NCBI GenBank assembly: GCA_007922195.1
Contig: ML681995.1
Span: 18,190,414-18,254,413 of the forward strand
Origin: Podocnemis expansa
Lineage: Eukaryota; Chordata; Testudines; Podocnemididae
Direction: 5' to 3'
DNA length: 64,000 nucleotides
The notes under the pieces were generated by a model. That model did no database searches, was not told the origin of the DNA, and saw nothing but the letters and a program-made list of their open reading frames with translations. Shown piece after piece: positions 48,372 through 61,315 of this stretch (its first letter is position 1; each line of letters opens with the position of its first letter). Both the position numbers and the translations under genes were made by a program.

Positions 48372-48475
48372 CCATAGAATCATAGAAATTGGAAGGGACC
48401 ATGAGGGGTCATTGAATCCCCTCCCCTGCACTCATGGCAGGACCAAGTACCCTCTCCGTCCCATATTCTCTCTCT
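48372..48475 (-). mobile_element. CR1 LINE 3' end fragment
   Basis: On the + strand: ACCATAGAATCATAGAAATT, GGAAGGGACCATGAGGGGTC, CCTGCACTCATGGCAGGACC. This is the conserved CR1 terminus on the minus strand and matches 26090-26178. Confidence 0.75.
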
Positions 48476-51439
48476 TTATGGAACCTAAGATACATTTGGG
48501 TCTTCAGTAAGTAACAATTTCTTGAGCGAAGCAATCTAAGTGACTCAGCAGCCTTGCCTCTTCTCGCACACACTCTAATTCTTGTAACATTAGGGGAAGC
48601 AGGGGGCTTGGGTAATTTGTAAATACTATCCCCTCTGACAAGACCTGGGATGGAGTCCTGGCCTCATTGAATTTAAGTGGAGATTTTTGCCATTTGCATC
48701 AGCAAAGCAAGTTTTTCACCTTGTGAATAGAAAATCAGCTGAGGACTAGCCCCTGGATGGTTTCGTTAAAGCCCCAGCTCTTGGAGTCATAGGATTATAA
48801 AAGAAGTTCAGCATTTTTTTTTAAGTTCACAATTGTAAATGCTGATGGATCACCAACTAGAAGGAAAATAAAAAAAAAAGTTGCTTTTGTTTTTAAATAG
48901 AAACCTCTTGATATTTAAGCCCATCTCATGATTTTGGGGAGTCTGACTCATGGTTTTTCAATGCTTCAGCTTGCTAACACTGCTTCTAAGAATGATTTAT
49001 TAAGTTGCATGCAGATAATTTGAGTAAAGTCCTATTTCCATGACAGCAGTCTCTGTGTAAAATAAGGAGCCAGGTCTTCTGATCCAGATAGTTCTCCCAA
49101 TTATTTCTCTCTCTCCACCCAGAGGTGGCTGCATTGATGCTGGATGCCTGCAGCTTGCAATGTTCTATGGACTGTTGTTCTGTAAGTTCAAGAAATCACT
49201 CTACACTGCCTCCTTTCCACAGTGTGTTGCTCTTCCTGCTGGAGGGCAGCCATGGTGCCAGGATAGCTCCCCAAAAGCACTAGTGAATCCTGCAGCATAT
49301 TGTAGGCAAGGGGTGGACAAAATCGACTCACAGCTAGGCGCCAGCACTTTTGCTTGTGGTTGCAAGAGTGTGTTCCTCCGTTACATTTCTGCAGTGGAGC
49401 TAGGCAACAGGCTGCTAAAAGTGGTGACCATGATGACCAGGAACATCGATTTATCAAGGCCTGTTGTTGGCTGTGTCTCAAAATGCAGGCCATGCCCCAT
49501 CTGTCCCTGGATCTGGATCTGTAAAAGGAGATACACCAGACTATATGGGTTATGTGCACTGCTACTGCTTTTTGCATTTTCTCCCATGGGGCACTTGCAC
49601 TTTTGGCATGGCTGCCTGCACTGTTGCTCCTGAAGTCAGCCTTGTTCCATACACATTGGCAGAGTTTTATATGGACTCAGCACTCAATAGTTAATTGCAA
49701 GGCATTGCCCATTGTTCTTCATGGGAGTGTCTGGTGCTGAGCGCTTTTAAAAACTGGCCATTTGAATTAGTTCCTAAATGGGACCTGCTGGCACTGAGCT
49801 TTGCAAATCTGGCTTGTGCGTGTTGTTACAATTCTGTTGCTTCCTGTGTCTTTCGCACCTTCCTTCCTAGCGTCATTGCAAATGTATGTTCCAGTCCTGT
49901 CCATGGAAAGATATATGTGTTTGAGCTGACAAAGAATTAAATGAGTCACAACGTTTTGTTCTGCTAGGGCTTTTGCACAGCTTTTAGTGAGAAAGGTGGT
50001 CAGCGAAAAGTCATCATCTCTGTATATCAGATTTCTCATCAGTAAACATGGGAAATCCCTAACAGGATGTGACTTAGGCTTCATGTTAGTCATAGCTTTC
50101 CCTAGGCTGCCATTTGTGTTCCTTTCTGTAGCTCAGGAATAGACAACTACCTCAGGAGGCAGAAAGTAAACTGTACCTTTCTCACTGGCATGTGAAAATT
50201 CAACTATATCAAATGTGTAAATACCTTTCTTTTTGTGAATTCCTTTGCTAGTTAATCCTCCCTAGAAGTGAGCTGCAAGGACTATTTTTAACTTGTTTGG
50301 AAGATTTCAGTAGAGGACAAAAAACAAGTCTATGGCAGCTGTTTTTAAATGCTAATGATGATTGTACTTTAAATTTGAGAGAATTACTTCCCTAAAATGC
50401 TGAGAAATCCGAGCTCGCAGTCTTACTGGTTTCTTTACCAGAATAATAGCCATCACCATTATCATAAGCCTACACAGAAAACCTGCTTCAGTCTAAAACC
50501 TCTTTTTCTCCCCTTCTGTCTAAAAACCTCTTTTTCTCCCATTCCTTTTTTCTCCAGATAAATTACTGTCCAGCTGAAACTTCTCAGTATGTCTCAGTCT
50601 AAAGATGAATTTGGAGGTAGGGGCGGGCAGTAGGGAGTTTCAACAAAATTGACCGTCATTTTATGATTTGTGCAAGCAGAAGGAAAGAGGGACAGCCAAA
50701 ATACAGCTCCCATCTCGAAGAAAGGAGATGCTATCCTCATTATCCATGAGGAACACTGTGTGACAAAAAGCAAAACAATCTTGCAACAAGCTATTTAAAA
50801 AAAAGCTTCTTTTTAAATGTTTTTTCTTGTGTACAGGGGTCTCTGTAAATGACAAAAACAACTTCTTCGCTGTTAATACAGTTGTTCCCTTTATCTTAGG
50901 TCCCATTGTTTGCAGTCTTCTAAATGGTGGCCACTCAATTTATCCCAAGTGTCAGTACAATCTATAAAGTCTCCCTTTGGCCTTCATTTCATTCCCTGTT
51001 ATTTCACAGCAAGACAGCTGGGTGCATATTGTGCATTTAAACTGGAAAAGAATGAATTTTCCTGTGTGAAAGTGTATATTACCCACTTACACTTTTGGTG
51101 TAGTCAAGAAGGCCCCACCTGCCTTAGAAGTGCGTTCTGTAAAGGGAAGAGGTTGCTAGCTAAGAGGGAAGCTAGAAGACATGCAGTCTACAGTGACTTT
51201 CTCTCAGACTGTGGAGACCACCAGCCTAACTAGCTAAAGGTTTTGTGGACTTATGTGAGAGCTGAACCACGGTTCTAGGATGATGACCTTATGAACTGTC
51301 TGTTGTAATTGCTTCTGGCCTGGCACCTTATTAAAAGAGGACATGCTATTTTGTTAGTGTGTTTTGGCTTCTTCTTTCTCCTAAGCTGTCAAAACAAACC
51401 TGTTGCCACACCAAGCAAGGAAAATTAGGATGAGAACAC

Positions 51440-52105
51440 TTGCAGCACTAAATGGGGCCACAAAATGTGTGCAGGGACTGCTCAAACCTTTAAGTTCTGG
51501 TCACCCCATCTCCACAAAGATCTATTAAAATTGGAAAAGGTGCAGAGGCAGACAGCAAAAATGGTTGGGGGCATGGAACAGCTTTCATTTGAGAACAGAT
51601 TAAAAAGATTGGAACTGTTCAAATTAGAAAAAAACAACTAAGGATAGATAAGATAACAATTAAGGATGGATGAGATAGAGGTCTATAAAATGGGATGGAG
51701 ATGTAACACAAGGACTAGGGGTCACCTGATGAAGTGAATAGGCAGGAGGTTTAAAACAAAAATTGAAGCATTTCTTCACACAATGCACTGTTGTCCTTTG
51801 GAACTTGTTGCTGGGGGTTGTGGTGAAGGCCAAAAGTAATAATGGGGGTCAAAAAGAATGTGGTAAGTTCGGATGTTAGATCTCCTGATGGCAATCAGCC
51901 AAGGTAATCAGAGATGCAGCACCATGCTGTAGGTGTCCCTATAGCATCTGACCTGGCACTTGCAAGGGATGGATCAATTGAGAGCGGTTGCCTTGTTCTG
52001 TTTGTTCCCTCTGAAGGATTTGGTATCAGCCAGTGTGGCTAAAAGGGTAATGGGCTAGATGGACTGTTGGTCTGACCCAGTATGGCTCTTCTCATGTCCT
52101 TAGAC
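51440..52105 (+). mobile_element. CR1 LINE, 3' region
   Basis: TTAAGTTCTGGTCACCCCAT, GATCTATTAAAATTGGAAAAGG, GGGGCATGGAACAGCTTTCA, GAGATAGAGGTCTATAAAAT, GGCAGGAGGTTTAAAACAAA, TGTTCCCTCTGAAGGATTTG and GGGCTAGATGGACTGTTGGTC occur in the CR1 order. Same family as 14435-15060. A short internal duplication (AAGGATAGATAAGAT, AAGGATGGATGAGAT) lies at 51640-51672. Confidence 0.85.
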
Positions 52106-54429
52106 CTCAGTGGGAACTTTGCTGTTGATGTCAGTCAGTGTAGACTCCAACCCTCAGGCCATGAATCCCTGGGACAAATGTAAGTGCTGCTACTACAGGA
52201 ATAACTATTTCAGTGCAGAGTTGGGAAGGACCGCATGAACCGGAGTTAAGGTGGAGCCAAAAGATGAGGCTGACAAGGAGTATGACTTTTCTTGAACTGT
52301 ACTGCATAGCGTAATGCAAAGCTGAGGAGCAGAGTCTCATTGCCTATGGAGAGACCCTTTCAGACCCATCAGCTTGGAACCTGCTCTGTGGGGAGCCCTC
52401 AGCTACTAGGACATCAGCACACCCTATCTCCAAAGGCATCCCATGTTATATAAGGCAGATAGGGACCAGGTGACATGGGCTTGGTCTCAGAGGAGGGATT
52501 TGTGGCTCTGATGGAGAGGGGGATATCTCTCTTCCTGTATCAGGGTCAGGATCTACAGCCATTGAACACAGCTGGCTTGTGCAACTCCAGCTGGCTTTGT
52601 GCTGCAGGCCTCAAGGCAGAGGCAGGATTTGGTGTGGGGCTTGTCTGTGCCACAGCACTAGGCCATTGTAGTGTAAACACTTGCTGCGGGTGACAGAGGG
52701 CAGTAATGTATTTGCAGGGGTAACATTGCCCCCTGCCTCAGAAAAGCACAGTGGTCTCCAGTACTACTGCTCTTGTCCAGGTACATTTGCATTATCATCA
52801 TAAATCCTGTTTTTCAAAAGTTTATAATGTGGTTATCAGTACTGGCTCCCAAGAGGAATTTGACATCAACAGTCTCAGCCCAAATCTTGTTTCTGTTGTA
52901 GGGTTTTTTTGTTGAATCCCATGTTGATGGTAAACAGTTAGGTTAACTCATAATAAAGGTCCTGAAATGTTATGGAGTTAAAAGATATTAGACCACAGAT
53001 CAGCTATAGTGAGATGATTGTTTTTGGTGCTTCAGAAATAAATTTTTATTTATGGGACAGTGTCAGCTTGAAATTTCTTTTTAAATTTCAGCAGTCACAT
53101 TTGTCACAAAACACCTTTGAAACAGTTTATCCTGGTTTAATGTATAGAATATATTGTGCCCCTGCTGATTTCTCAAAGGGTTGTCGCAGTACGGGAGAAT
53201 GGATGGTATCTAAGCGCTACAGAACATAACGTGCTTGGATCCACCCTTGGTGCTTCTGCTGTCTTTGCCCCACCTGTCCCCCCCATACATGCCCACTGTC
53301 TGGCCTCTTTAACAGCATGATTGAGGAGGTAAGACATCGTGGCTTCTAAACCCCTCTTTGGGACCTGCAGAGGGAATCCTGGGAGCCAGGAACCCAACCA
53401 TCTGCTGCCCACTCAGCAGCAATGGGGACAATCCATTCTTCTATTGCTCCCCAGCGGAGAGGGTTGGGAATGGGGAGAGAAGACTGGTTCCCTGATCCTA
53501 TGGGTCTGTCACTCACCAGCCTCCTAAAGGACGAGGGTGGTGGGGAGAGGCTTCCCTCTCCAGGGCTCACATTTCTTGGAAAGCCTTGGAGAGTGAAGAA
53601 GGAGGCTCATCTGTTTTTCCTTGACTTGAACTAGCATCCCATGCCCCCAGGGGATATCATTCTGTCACCAAACTTGGAAGGGACAGCAGCTCTGCTGTGA
53701 TGACTGAGCAGCCTCTCTCAGGGCATGGAAGAGCATATCTGAGAGCATCCCCCACCCTGCAAAGAGTGAATGGGGCAGGAAGTGCAGCTGACCATAAACT
53801 GAGAGGGAGGGAAGTAGTTTCCGAGTAGCTTTTTCCAGTTCCAGGAATCTGGTGGGTCAGCCGTCATCACAACCTCAGCTGAACACTCTTGGTAAAGCAA
53901 GTGATTTCTTTTGCAGCAGACATCGTCCTTTTCACAAACCAAGAAACATAACTCTGACGGGAAGGATTTGCAGTGTTTACTCACTGCCCTTTTTCAGTGG
54001 CCTGTGGCCCATCAAAAGAAGACTTGATGGGATTTAGGAAATACAATATGTGTTCAAAGGAGACCTCTTAGGGCTGTTAGGCTAAGAATGCAGCTGGCAG
54101 GTTGTGATTTGGGTAGCAATTTTCCCTCACCCCAAGAGCTTGGGCCCATTCCCATTGAAGTCAGTGACAGTTCTGCCATGGGAATAAAAGCAATCACATA
54201 ACCCTTAAAACTCTGTCTCCTCGTTTGCTTACTAGTGTTTCTCCTCTGGAAGCAAGATTGTCATTTTTAGTTAGCAGTCTTTGTCCTAGAACTCAACATA
54301 GCCACACGAGGCCAAGCCACCTCAAATGAGCGCTAGCTGGCAACTCAGGTGGGAGCAGATATCTTTGTTCTGCTTTGTTATACTCAGGTCAGAAGCAGTG
54401 CATGGTATTTTTTGGATTGCTTGCATGGT

Positions 54430-54595
54430 TTTTAAAAAGATTGGAAAAGCCACCATGTGCCCTTAAGCAGGTCTCTGCACCTCTTTGCTTCAGTTTCCCC
54501 ATCTATAAAATAGAAATAGTACTGTGAAATGTACATATAACAGTGCACTTTCCTGGATGAATGCCAGTAGCAATAGCAATATAGGAATTTATTAT
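54430..54595 (+). mobile_element. MIR-type SINE
   Basis: CTCTGCACCTCTTTGCTTCAGTTTCCCCATCTATAAAATAG is the conserved MIR core, followed by AACAGTGCACTTTCCTGGATG and a degenerate 3' part. Confidence 0.7.
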
Positions 54596-56039
54596 TTGTA
54601 TTACTGTAGTACTTTGGATTGTTGGTTATGCACTGGGACTCAGTTGTGTTAGACAGCACTGGTCAGCATGGTTGGTAGTGGTCACAGCAGGCCTAACACT
54701 TTTATAAAGTTTAAGCATCACTGCAAAGGAGTATTTGAGAAAACTGAAATGGCTCTGTGGATGTTTATAAAGAGCTTCTCAATTGAACAGCAGACCCACC
54801 TGACTGGGGAATATCTGCAGATGTGAAAACAAAGGTAATGTCTTGGTAGGAGTCTTCTACAGGCCACCTAGCCAGGAAGAAAAGATGGACAAGGCTTTTT
54901 CAAAACAACTAATTAAAGTATTTATTGCCCTACATCTCTTGGGAACATGACACAGCAGAGCACAGAATGTCAAACCAGTTGTTGGAATTGTATTGCAGAC
55001 ATTTTTTATTTCAATTGGTGGTGAAAGCTACTAAGGGAGAGACTGATTTAATTATGACAGATAGGCAGGAACTGGTTAGCAATTTGAAAGTGGAAGGTAA
55101 CTTGCAAGTGGGTGAAAGTGATCGTGAAATGATTCATGATTCCAAGGAATGGTACAGGACAAAGCAGCACAATAAAGATCATGGATTTCAAGAAGACAGA
55201 CTTTAGCAAACTCTGGGAATTGATATGTAAGATCCCATGAGATGCAAGTCTCAAGGGGAAAACAAAGAGTTCAAGAGAGCTGGCAGTTTTCTTCAGAGAT
55301 TTTATTAAGGGCATAAGAGCAAATTATCTCACTGAATGGGAAAGACAGAAAGTATGGCAGGAGACCGCCCTGGATTAGCTAGGGTCTCTTCAGTGATCTG
55401 ACACTCCAAAAAAAGATTTGTACAAAAAGTGAAAATTAGGTCAAATTACAAAGGGTGACTATAAACAAGTAACACAAGTATAAAAGGATAAAAATAGAAA
55501 AGCCAAGGCACAAAACACAATTAAACTAGCCAGAGGCATAAAGGGTAACAAGAAAATACTCCACAAATGCATTGGAAGCAAGAGGGAGCATGATAGGCCC
55601 ATTGCTCAATGGGTGGAGAAAACAATAACAGAATATGTGGACATGGCAGAAGTGCCAAATGGCTTTTTTGTTTATCATAATCAAAAAGGACAACTATAGC
55701 ACCAATCTATAAAACTGGAAATAAGGAAAACCTGGGAAATTATAGACCAGTCTGCTTAATTTCTGTACCTAGAAAGATAATGGTGTAAATAAATGAGCAA
55801 TCGATTTGCAAACACCTAGAAGGTGATAAGATATGTAAGAATCAGCATGGGTTTGTCAATAATAAATCATATCAAGCAATCAGATAGCTTTCTTGGGCAG
55901 CATAAGAAGCCTTGTGGTAAAGTCGGGGGAAAGTGGTAGGTGTGATACATCTTGACGTTAGTAATGCATGAAATGCTTCCTCACATGACCTTCTCATAAG
56001 CTAACTAGGGAAGTACAACATAGATGAAGCTGCTGTAAG

Positions 56040-56243
56040 GTGGGTCATAACTGGTTAGAAGACCATTCCCAGAGAGGAGTTACAAGTGGTCCGCAGTCAA
56101 GATCAAAAGACGTATCAAGTGGAATCCCACAGGCATCAGTTCTGGATCCAGTTTTGTTCAATAGCTTCATCAGCAATTTAAATAATGGCATCGTTTACGA
56201 AAGATACCAAGCTGGGAGCTGTTGCAAATATTTTGGAGGATAA
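56040..56243 (+). pseudogene. CR1 reverse transcriptase core fragment
   Basis: A 67-codon frame with NWLEDHSQRG, then SGIPQASVLDPVLFNSFISN, then NNGIVYERYQAG. This corresponds to the conserved S-G-x-P-Q-G-S-x-L-G-P block of LINE reverse transcriptases; two glycines are replaced (by Ala and Asp). No catalytic A-D-D follows in frame. Confidence 0.7.
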
Positions 56244-56661
56244 GATTAAAATTCAAAATGATCTTGACAAACTGGAGAAATGGCCTGAAATAAATAGGGA
56301 CATAAATAATTACAAATGCAAAGTACTCCACTTATGAAGGCACAGTCAGATGCCCTTGCACACACAGTGGAAAATGACTCCCTAGGAAGGAGTATTGTGG
56401 AAAGGGTTCTGGAGATCATAGTAGGTCACAAGCTAATGATGAGTCAACAGTGTAACTCTGTTCAAAAAAAGGGAGAAAAATCATTCTGGGATGTATTGGC
56501 AGTACTGTGGTAAGCAAGATGTGAAAAGTAAGTTATCTGCTCTATTCTGTGCTAAGTAGGCCTTGACAGGACTGTTTGGTCCAGTTCTGGGTGCCACGTG
56601 CTAGGAAAGATTTGAAGAAATTGGAGAAAGTCCACAGAAGAGCAATAAAGAAATTATGGAA

Positions 56662-57083
56662 CAGGGCTCGGCAGCCACCCGGCATCCAGGGGTGGAGCCT
56701 GAATGGCGCGTGGCACCTCTCGGGCTTCCCTGCTGGCCCTGCTCCCCCAGCACTGTGTCGGCTGCCATAGTTCCAGGCCCCACTGGCCGTGCTCCACTGC
56801 TGGGGAGAGTGGCCAGCAGAAGCCATGGCACGTGGCCCCCGCTAGCCCCACCCCCAGCTCTCAAAGGCTGGAAGGGAGCAGGGTGGGTCGCCCCCCCTCT
56901 CCTCCCGAATTCTAGCTCTGACCACCAGCGGGGGCGCCCTCCGGCCAGACCCAGATGACACCCGTCGGTGAGGGCAGGAGCCAGCCCCGGCACTGAACTG
57001 GAGGCCTGGCCCAGCCCCTGGCACCCACTGAAGGTGTCGTGGGCAGGGCTGGGACAGAGGCCAGCAAAGGGTGCCTACTCCTG
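56662..57083. mobile_element. hAT-type insertion in CR1
   Basis: It starts CAGGGCTCGGCAGCC and ends GGGTGCCTACTCCTG. The right flank GTCTAGAA continues the CR1 text AAATATGACC. The left flank TTATGGAA agrees with it at 5 of 8 positions, so the duplication has eroded. The GC-rich interior is unlike the AT-rich CR1 around it. Confidence 0.65.
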
Positions 57084-57302
57084 GTCTAGAAAATATGACC
57101 GGTGAGGGAAGATTGGCAAAACTGGAGAAGACTGAGGGGAGGATGTGATACTTGTTTTTAAGTACAGAAATGGTAGTTCTGAGGAATAGAAAGAAAATTG
57201 TTTTCTTTGACCTTTGAGGATAGGACAAGAAGCAATGGGCTTAAATTTTGGCAAAGGCAGTTTAGGCTGGACCTTAGAAATAATCTTCCATCAGGATAAT
57301 TA

Positions 57303-58198
57303 CCATATATACTTGAGTATAAGCCAATCCGGGCATAAGCTGACCCCCCAACTCTGAGCCCAAAAAGAAGCTAAAATTGGTGACCCGGGTATAAGCCAAG
57401 GTCCCCCTATTGGTCTTGGCCCCTAATCCCCCCACCCACTGCTGTTGGCTTCCTCTGGAGTTTCTGACAGCTGCCCTACCCCAAAATCTCTGCTGCTGCT
57501 CCTCCCTCCCCCCCCCCCGTTGTCCATTCCTCACTCCTGCCCTCCTGCTCCACCCTTTCCTCACTGCTGNNNNNNNNNNNNNNNNNNNNNNNNNNNNNNN
57601 NNNNNNNNNNNNNNNNNNNNNNNNNNNNNNNNNNNNNNNNNNNNNNNNNNNNNNNNNNNNNNNNNNNNNNNNNNNNNNNNNNNNNNNNNNNNNNNNNNNN
57701 NNNNNNNNNNNNNNNNNNNNNNNNNNNNNNNNNNNNNNNNNNNNNNNNNNNNNNNNNNNNNNNNNNNNNNNNNNNNNNNNNNNNNNNNNNNNNNNNNNNN
57801 NNNNNNNNNNNNNNNNNNNNNNNNNNNNNNNNNNNNNNNNNNNNNNNNNNNNNNNNNNNNNNNNNNNNNNNNNNNNNNNNNNNNNNNNNNNNNNNNNNNN
57901 NNNNNNNNNNNNNNNNNNNNNNNNNNNNNNNNNNNNNNNNNNNNNNNNNNNNNNNNNNNNNNNNNNNNNCCCCTTACTTGGCCACTCCAGACGCCAGGGT
58001 CCCTTCTTTCCTCCAGCCCCAGCCCCGGCCGACTGCCCAAGATGGCTGCCCGGCAACACTGGGTCCCCGGCCTGCCACATGGTCAGGAAAAGGGCTGGCT
58101 GGGGCTGTCTACTGTATTCTCCCGAGTATAAGCCGAGTGCCTGTTTTGAAGCCAATTTTCGGGCGCAAAATTCTCGGCTTATACGCAATGATATACGG
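57303..58198 (+). mobile_element. TA-flanked non-autonomous DNA transposon (CCATATATAC family), contains assembly gap
   Basis: The left end CCATATATACTTGAGTATAAG and the right end CTTATACGCAATGATATACGG are inverted repeats. TA flanks both sides (57301-57302 and 58199-58200). Removing the element restores CR1 text GGATAATTAAGCGTTGG. The interior has GTATAAGCC blocks near both ends and GCCCAAGATGGCTGCC near the right. The 400-base gap lies inside. A second copy, inverted, is at 62039-62942. The TA duplication suggests a Tc1/mariner-like superfamily, not proven. Confidence 0.7.
57570..57969. other. Assembly gap (400 N)
   Basis: A run of exactly 400 unknown bases inside the transposon, between GC-rich flanks (C-run near 57510). 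The size is probably an estimate. Reading frames crossing it have no meaning. Confidence 0.98.
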
Positions 58199-58292
58199 TA
58201 AGCGTTGGAATAAACTGGGGAGGTTGTGGAATCTCCATCTAGGAGATTTTTAAGAGTGGGTTAGAAAAATACCTGTTGTGGATGGTCTAGAA

Positions 58293-58481
58293 CAGTGGTT
58301 TTTCAAACTTTTTTTTCTCAGGACCCAGTTGAAAAAAATAATTTATGCCTGTGACCCAACAACTACATGTTTCAGCAGTGCATTCCAGTCTTTTGGCCGT
58401 GGTGGTAAGGGGCTCTGTGACCCAGTAGCTGAGAGTGTGTGACTCAGTACTGGGTCCAGACCCACGGTTTGAAAACCACTG
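58293..58481. mobile_element. hAT-type non-autonomous element
   Basis: It starts CAGTGGTTTTTCAAAC and ends GGTTTGAAAACCACTG. The flanks GTCTAGAA (58285-58292) and GTCTGGAT (58482-58489) agree at 6 of 8. It contains GACCCAGT and TGACCCA repeats typical of this family. Confidence 0.75.
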
Positions 58482-58489
58482 GTCTGGAT

Positions 58490-58806
58490 TACTGGTTCCC
58501 AACCTGTGGTCCATGGTCTGTGAGAGTACTGCAGGTGGTCCATAGGGGAAAAGAGAAGATAATGTAATAATAATATAATCCTGTGTACTTCTTATGTATC
58601 ATATTGCATGTTACATTTATTTGCAATATAATTTGCTTCCCAAATATCCCTGTGTAACAACATTTTCTGATTTTAAATAATCTGTTTTGTGTGACGTCAT
58701 TGTGAACGAATGCTTTTTGCACATTTTGAGTTTAGAACATGGTTCTCAAAAGCTTTTGATGACGATGTAGTGGTCCTCATAAAGAAAAACATTGGGATCT
58801 GCTGGT
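58490..58806. mobile_element. hAT-type non-autonomous element adjacent to the previous one
   Basis: It starts TACTGGTTCCCAACCTGTGG and ends ACATTGGGATCTGCTG. The left flank GTCTGGAT is shared with the preceding element; the right flank is GTCTAGGT (6 of 8 match). The left end resembles the element at 30101-30470. Confidence 0.65.
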
Positions 58807-59609
58807 CTAGGTAATATGTAGTCCTACCTTCAGTGCAGGGGACTGGTCTAAATGATCTCATGAGGTTCTTTCCAGTACTACAATTCTAATTCCTTTTCTT
58901 TAATTCAGATCATATTTTTGAAGTGTGAGCCTTGTTTGGTTTAATTCTGACCAGATCTCCAAACTTGCTGAGTTTTCCAGAAGGTCAAGGGGTTGAGATT
59001 GTGGGCAGGAGGAGCAGCTTTCAGTCATGACATGACCACTTTGTACAGCCCTGAGCATTTGTTAAGAAGACAGGACATTTACGCCAGTGAGAAAACACAA
59101 AAGATCTTCTTGGGAACATTGAAGATGAACACTGATTCATCCCTGCATTACACATGGCGTAACCAAGGGAGTTACATGAGCATATCAGTGGGGGAATGGA
59201 ACCCACATAGCCTTTGACTTTGAATGAAGACACCACCAGTTTCCATAATTCTAGCAATGCTTTTATTCTTTTCTTCTGGACACCCCTAGCTAGCATGTCC
59301 TGTTGTACTGGAGGGCACAGCACCAACAGGGCCACATTCTGATGTCTTACCTAGGTACAAATCTGTGACATTTATGGAACCACTAGAGTAACCACTTTGA
59401 ATACTCTGCTCCAATGGCTTAGAAAAATCTCAGAACTTTCAATTTCTAGGTTTGGGGGTGAAATTTCCAGGCTGTCAGTTTTAGTCAGGTGTGTAACATT
59501 AGATCAGTGTTGCTGGTGTTTCCTTGTTGGGTCAAAAATAGAACATGTCCAGCAAGGGGATTTCTTGTTAATGATCTCTGTTGTCTTTGCTCAAATTTCT
59601 CTTCTTAAT

Positions 59610-59648
59610 CTATTAGTCTCAAAGTGCCACAAGACTCCTTGTTGTTCC
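59610..59648 (+). mobile_element. Penelope-like arm fragment
   Basis: TATTAGTCTCAAAGTGCCAC then AAGACTCCTTGTTGTTCC is the right-arm terminus seen at 18905-18945 and 38690-38725. Under 40 bases remain. Confidence 0.6.
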
Positions 59649-60964
59649 TTTAAAAAGAACTCCTGTTGATTCTAACCAGCATTGGCACTGATTTGCTGTG
59701 TGTGACCCCTGGTGGCCACAGCTTTCATGATTTGCTCCACGACTTAACTAGCTTTTTGATTTGTCTCAGCAACAGAACAACCGAAAATCCATTCACAGTC
59801 CTTCTAAGTAAGCGCATTCATTTCTGCGTTTCATTTTTCTGCTTTGTCCAAACAGCCAAATTCTCCTTAATTTGCTTTGCTTCCTGTCAAAGAGGCCTCC
59901 CTCTTCTTACTGCTCTGAAGTCCTTATTTCCAAGTGCCTGACTTTCCTTGCCTGAGGTGATCATTGTCCTTCCAGATGAGAGAGGCTAGGCAGTGGTCAC
60001 AAACCTGTAGAGGCTAACCTTCAATCAGCCAGAAGAGTCACTGAACAATAACATAAGAGACAGCCTCTCTTCCGCAGAGAACTCCCAGCATCTACCAGCA
60101 TGGAGAAGAAAAGCCTCAGGTCCACAGCTGGACCTAGAGGCCTCACACAGGATAGAACAGTAGCAATAATCTTCCTTGGAGGCTCAGGCTTTCCCATATG
60201 TCTGCTTTGTACCCTGGGCTCCAGCTAGAGTTGCCTAGTGAGCAAGAGATCAGAGCTATAGCCTGAATTCATTCTTGCTCCCAGCCTTTTCATCTAACCA
60301 TTTGACAACGGGGTTCACAAACTTTGCCATAGACCTGGACCACACCTTAACCCCAAGTGTGTATCACAAAGCACCTTCCTCTCCAATCTGCAATCACACA
60401 GACCAACTATTACAGCAATCTTACTGCATGGGACGGTAACACTGGGAGTGTATCTAAGATATTTTAGCTATTTAGATGCAGTTCAGTACCTGGAAACAAG
60501 GAGGAGGACTGGATATGCGACTAGACAGCCATTCTTGGACTGCCTGCCAGAGTTCCATGGATCTTCTGCTCCAGGGCATGCATTTTGAGTGTGCATCTGA
60601 TTCAATAAAAATAAGATGAGCAGTTTCTGTAAGGTTGCATGTATTTCCAGAGTACAAAAATGAGACATGGGGGAGAGGAGGAGGTGATTCAACCACACCC
60701 CAAGAAATGAGTAGTGGTAGGACAAATATATCTATAGATATAAATATAGATATGTCATTTAACAGCTTTGTCGAGATCTCTTAAATGTTTGCTTAAGTGT
60801 AGTTTGGGGGCTGAAGGAGAAAGTGGGAACTTGAAACTCACTTTGGCTGTGTTTGTTTCAGTACATTACTATATGGAATACATTTCAGAGTTTCTCTGTT
60901 CAGTCCATATTGGAATATTGCTCTGACTCATTGCTTTTGCAGACTGTCTTTAGCTGAGGACTAA

Positions 60965-61315
<351 letters not shown>

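Larger units (their letters stand above)
54838..58893 (+). mobile_element. CR1 LINE with ORF2 remnants, broken by four later insertions
   Basis: In order: the endonuclease end (about 54848-55210, with GGAGTCTTCTACAGGCCACC and [20 protein letters not shown]), middle text, the RT core (about 56040-56243, SGIPQASVLDPVLFNSFISN, the conserved region before the catalytic motif), and the 3' region resuming after each insertion (57084-57302, 58199-58292, 58807-58893). Insertions: hAT 56662-57083, TA-flanked element 57303-58198, hATs 58293-58481 and 58490-58806. Frames are riddled with stops. Confidence 0.85.

Noticed and set aside
49160..49740. 157- and 129-codon overlapping frames on opposite strands
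   Set aside because: Located in the AKAP2 intron, cysteine-rich by chance, no recognised domain and no exon boundaries.
57274..58201. Reading frames of 160-300 codons spanning the gap
   Set aside because: They consist mainly of unknown residues from 400 N.
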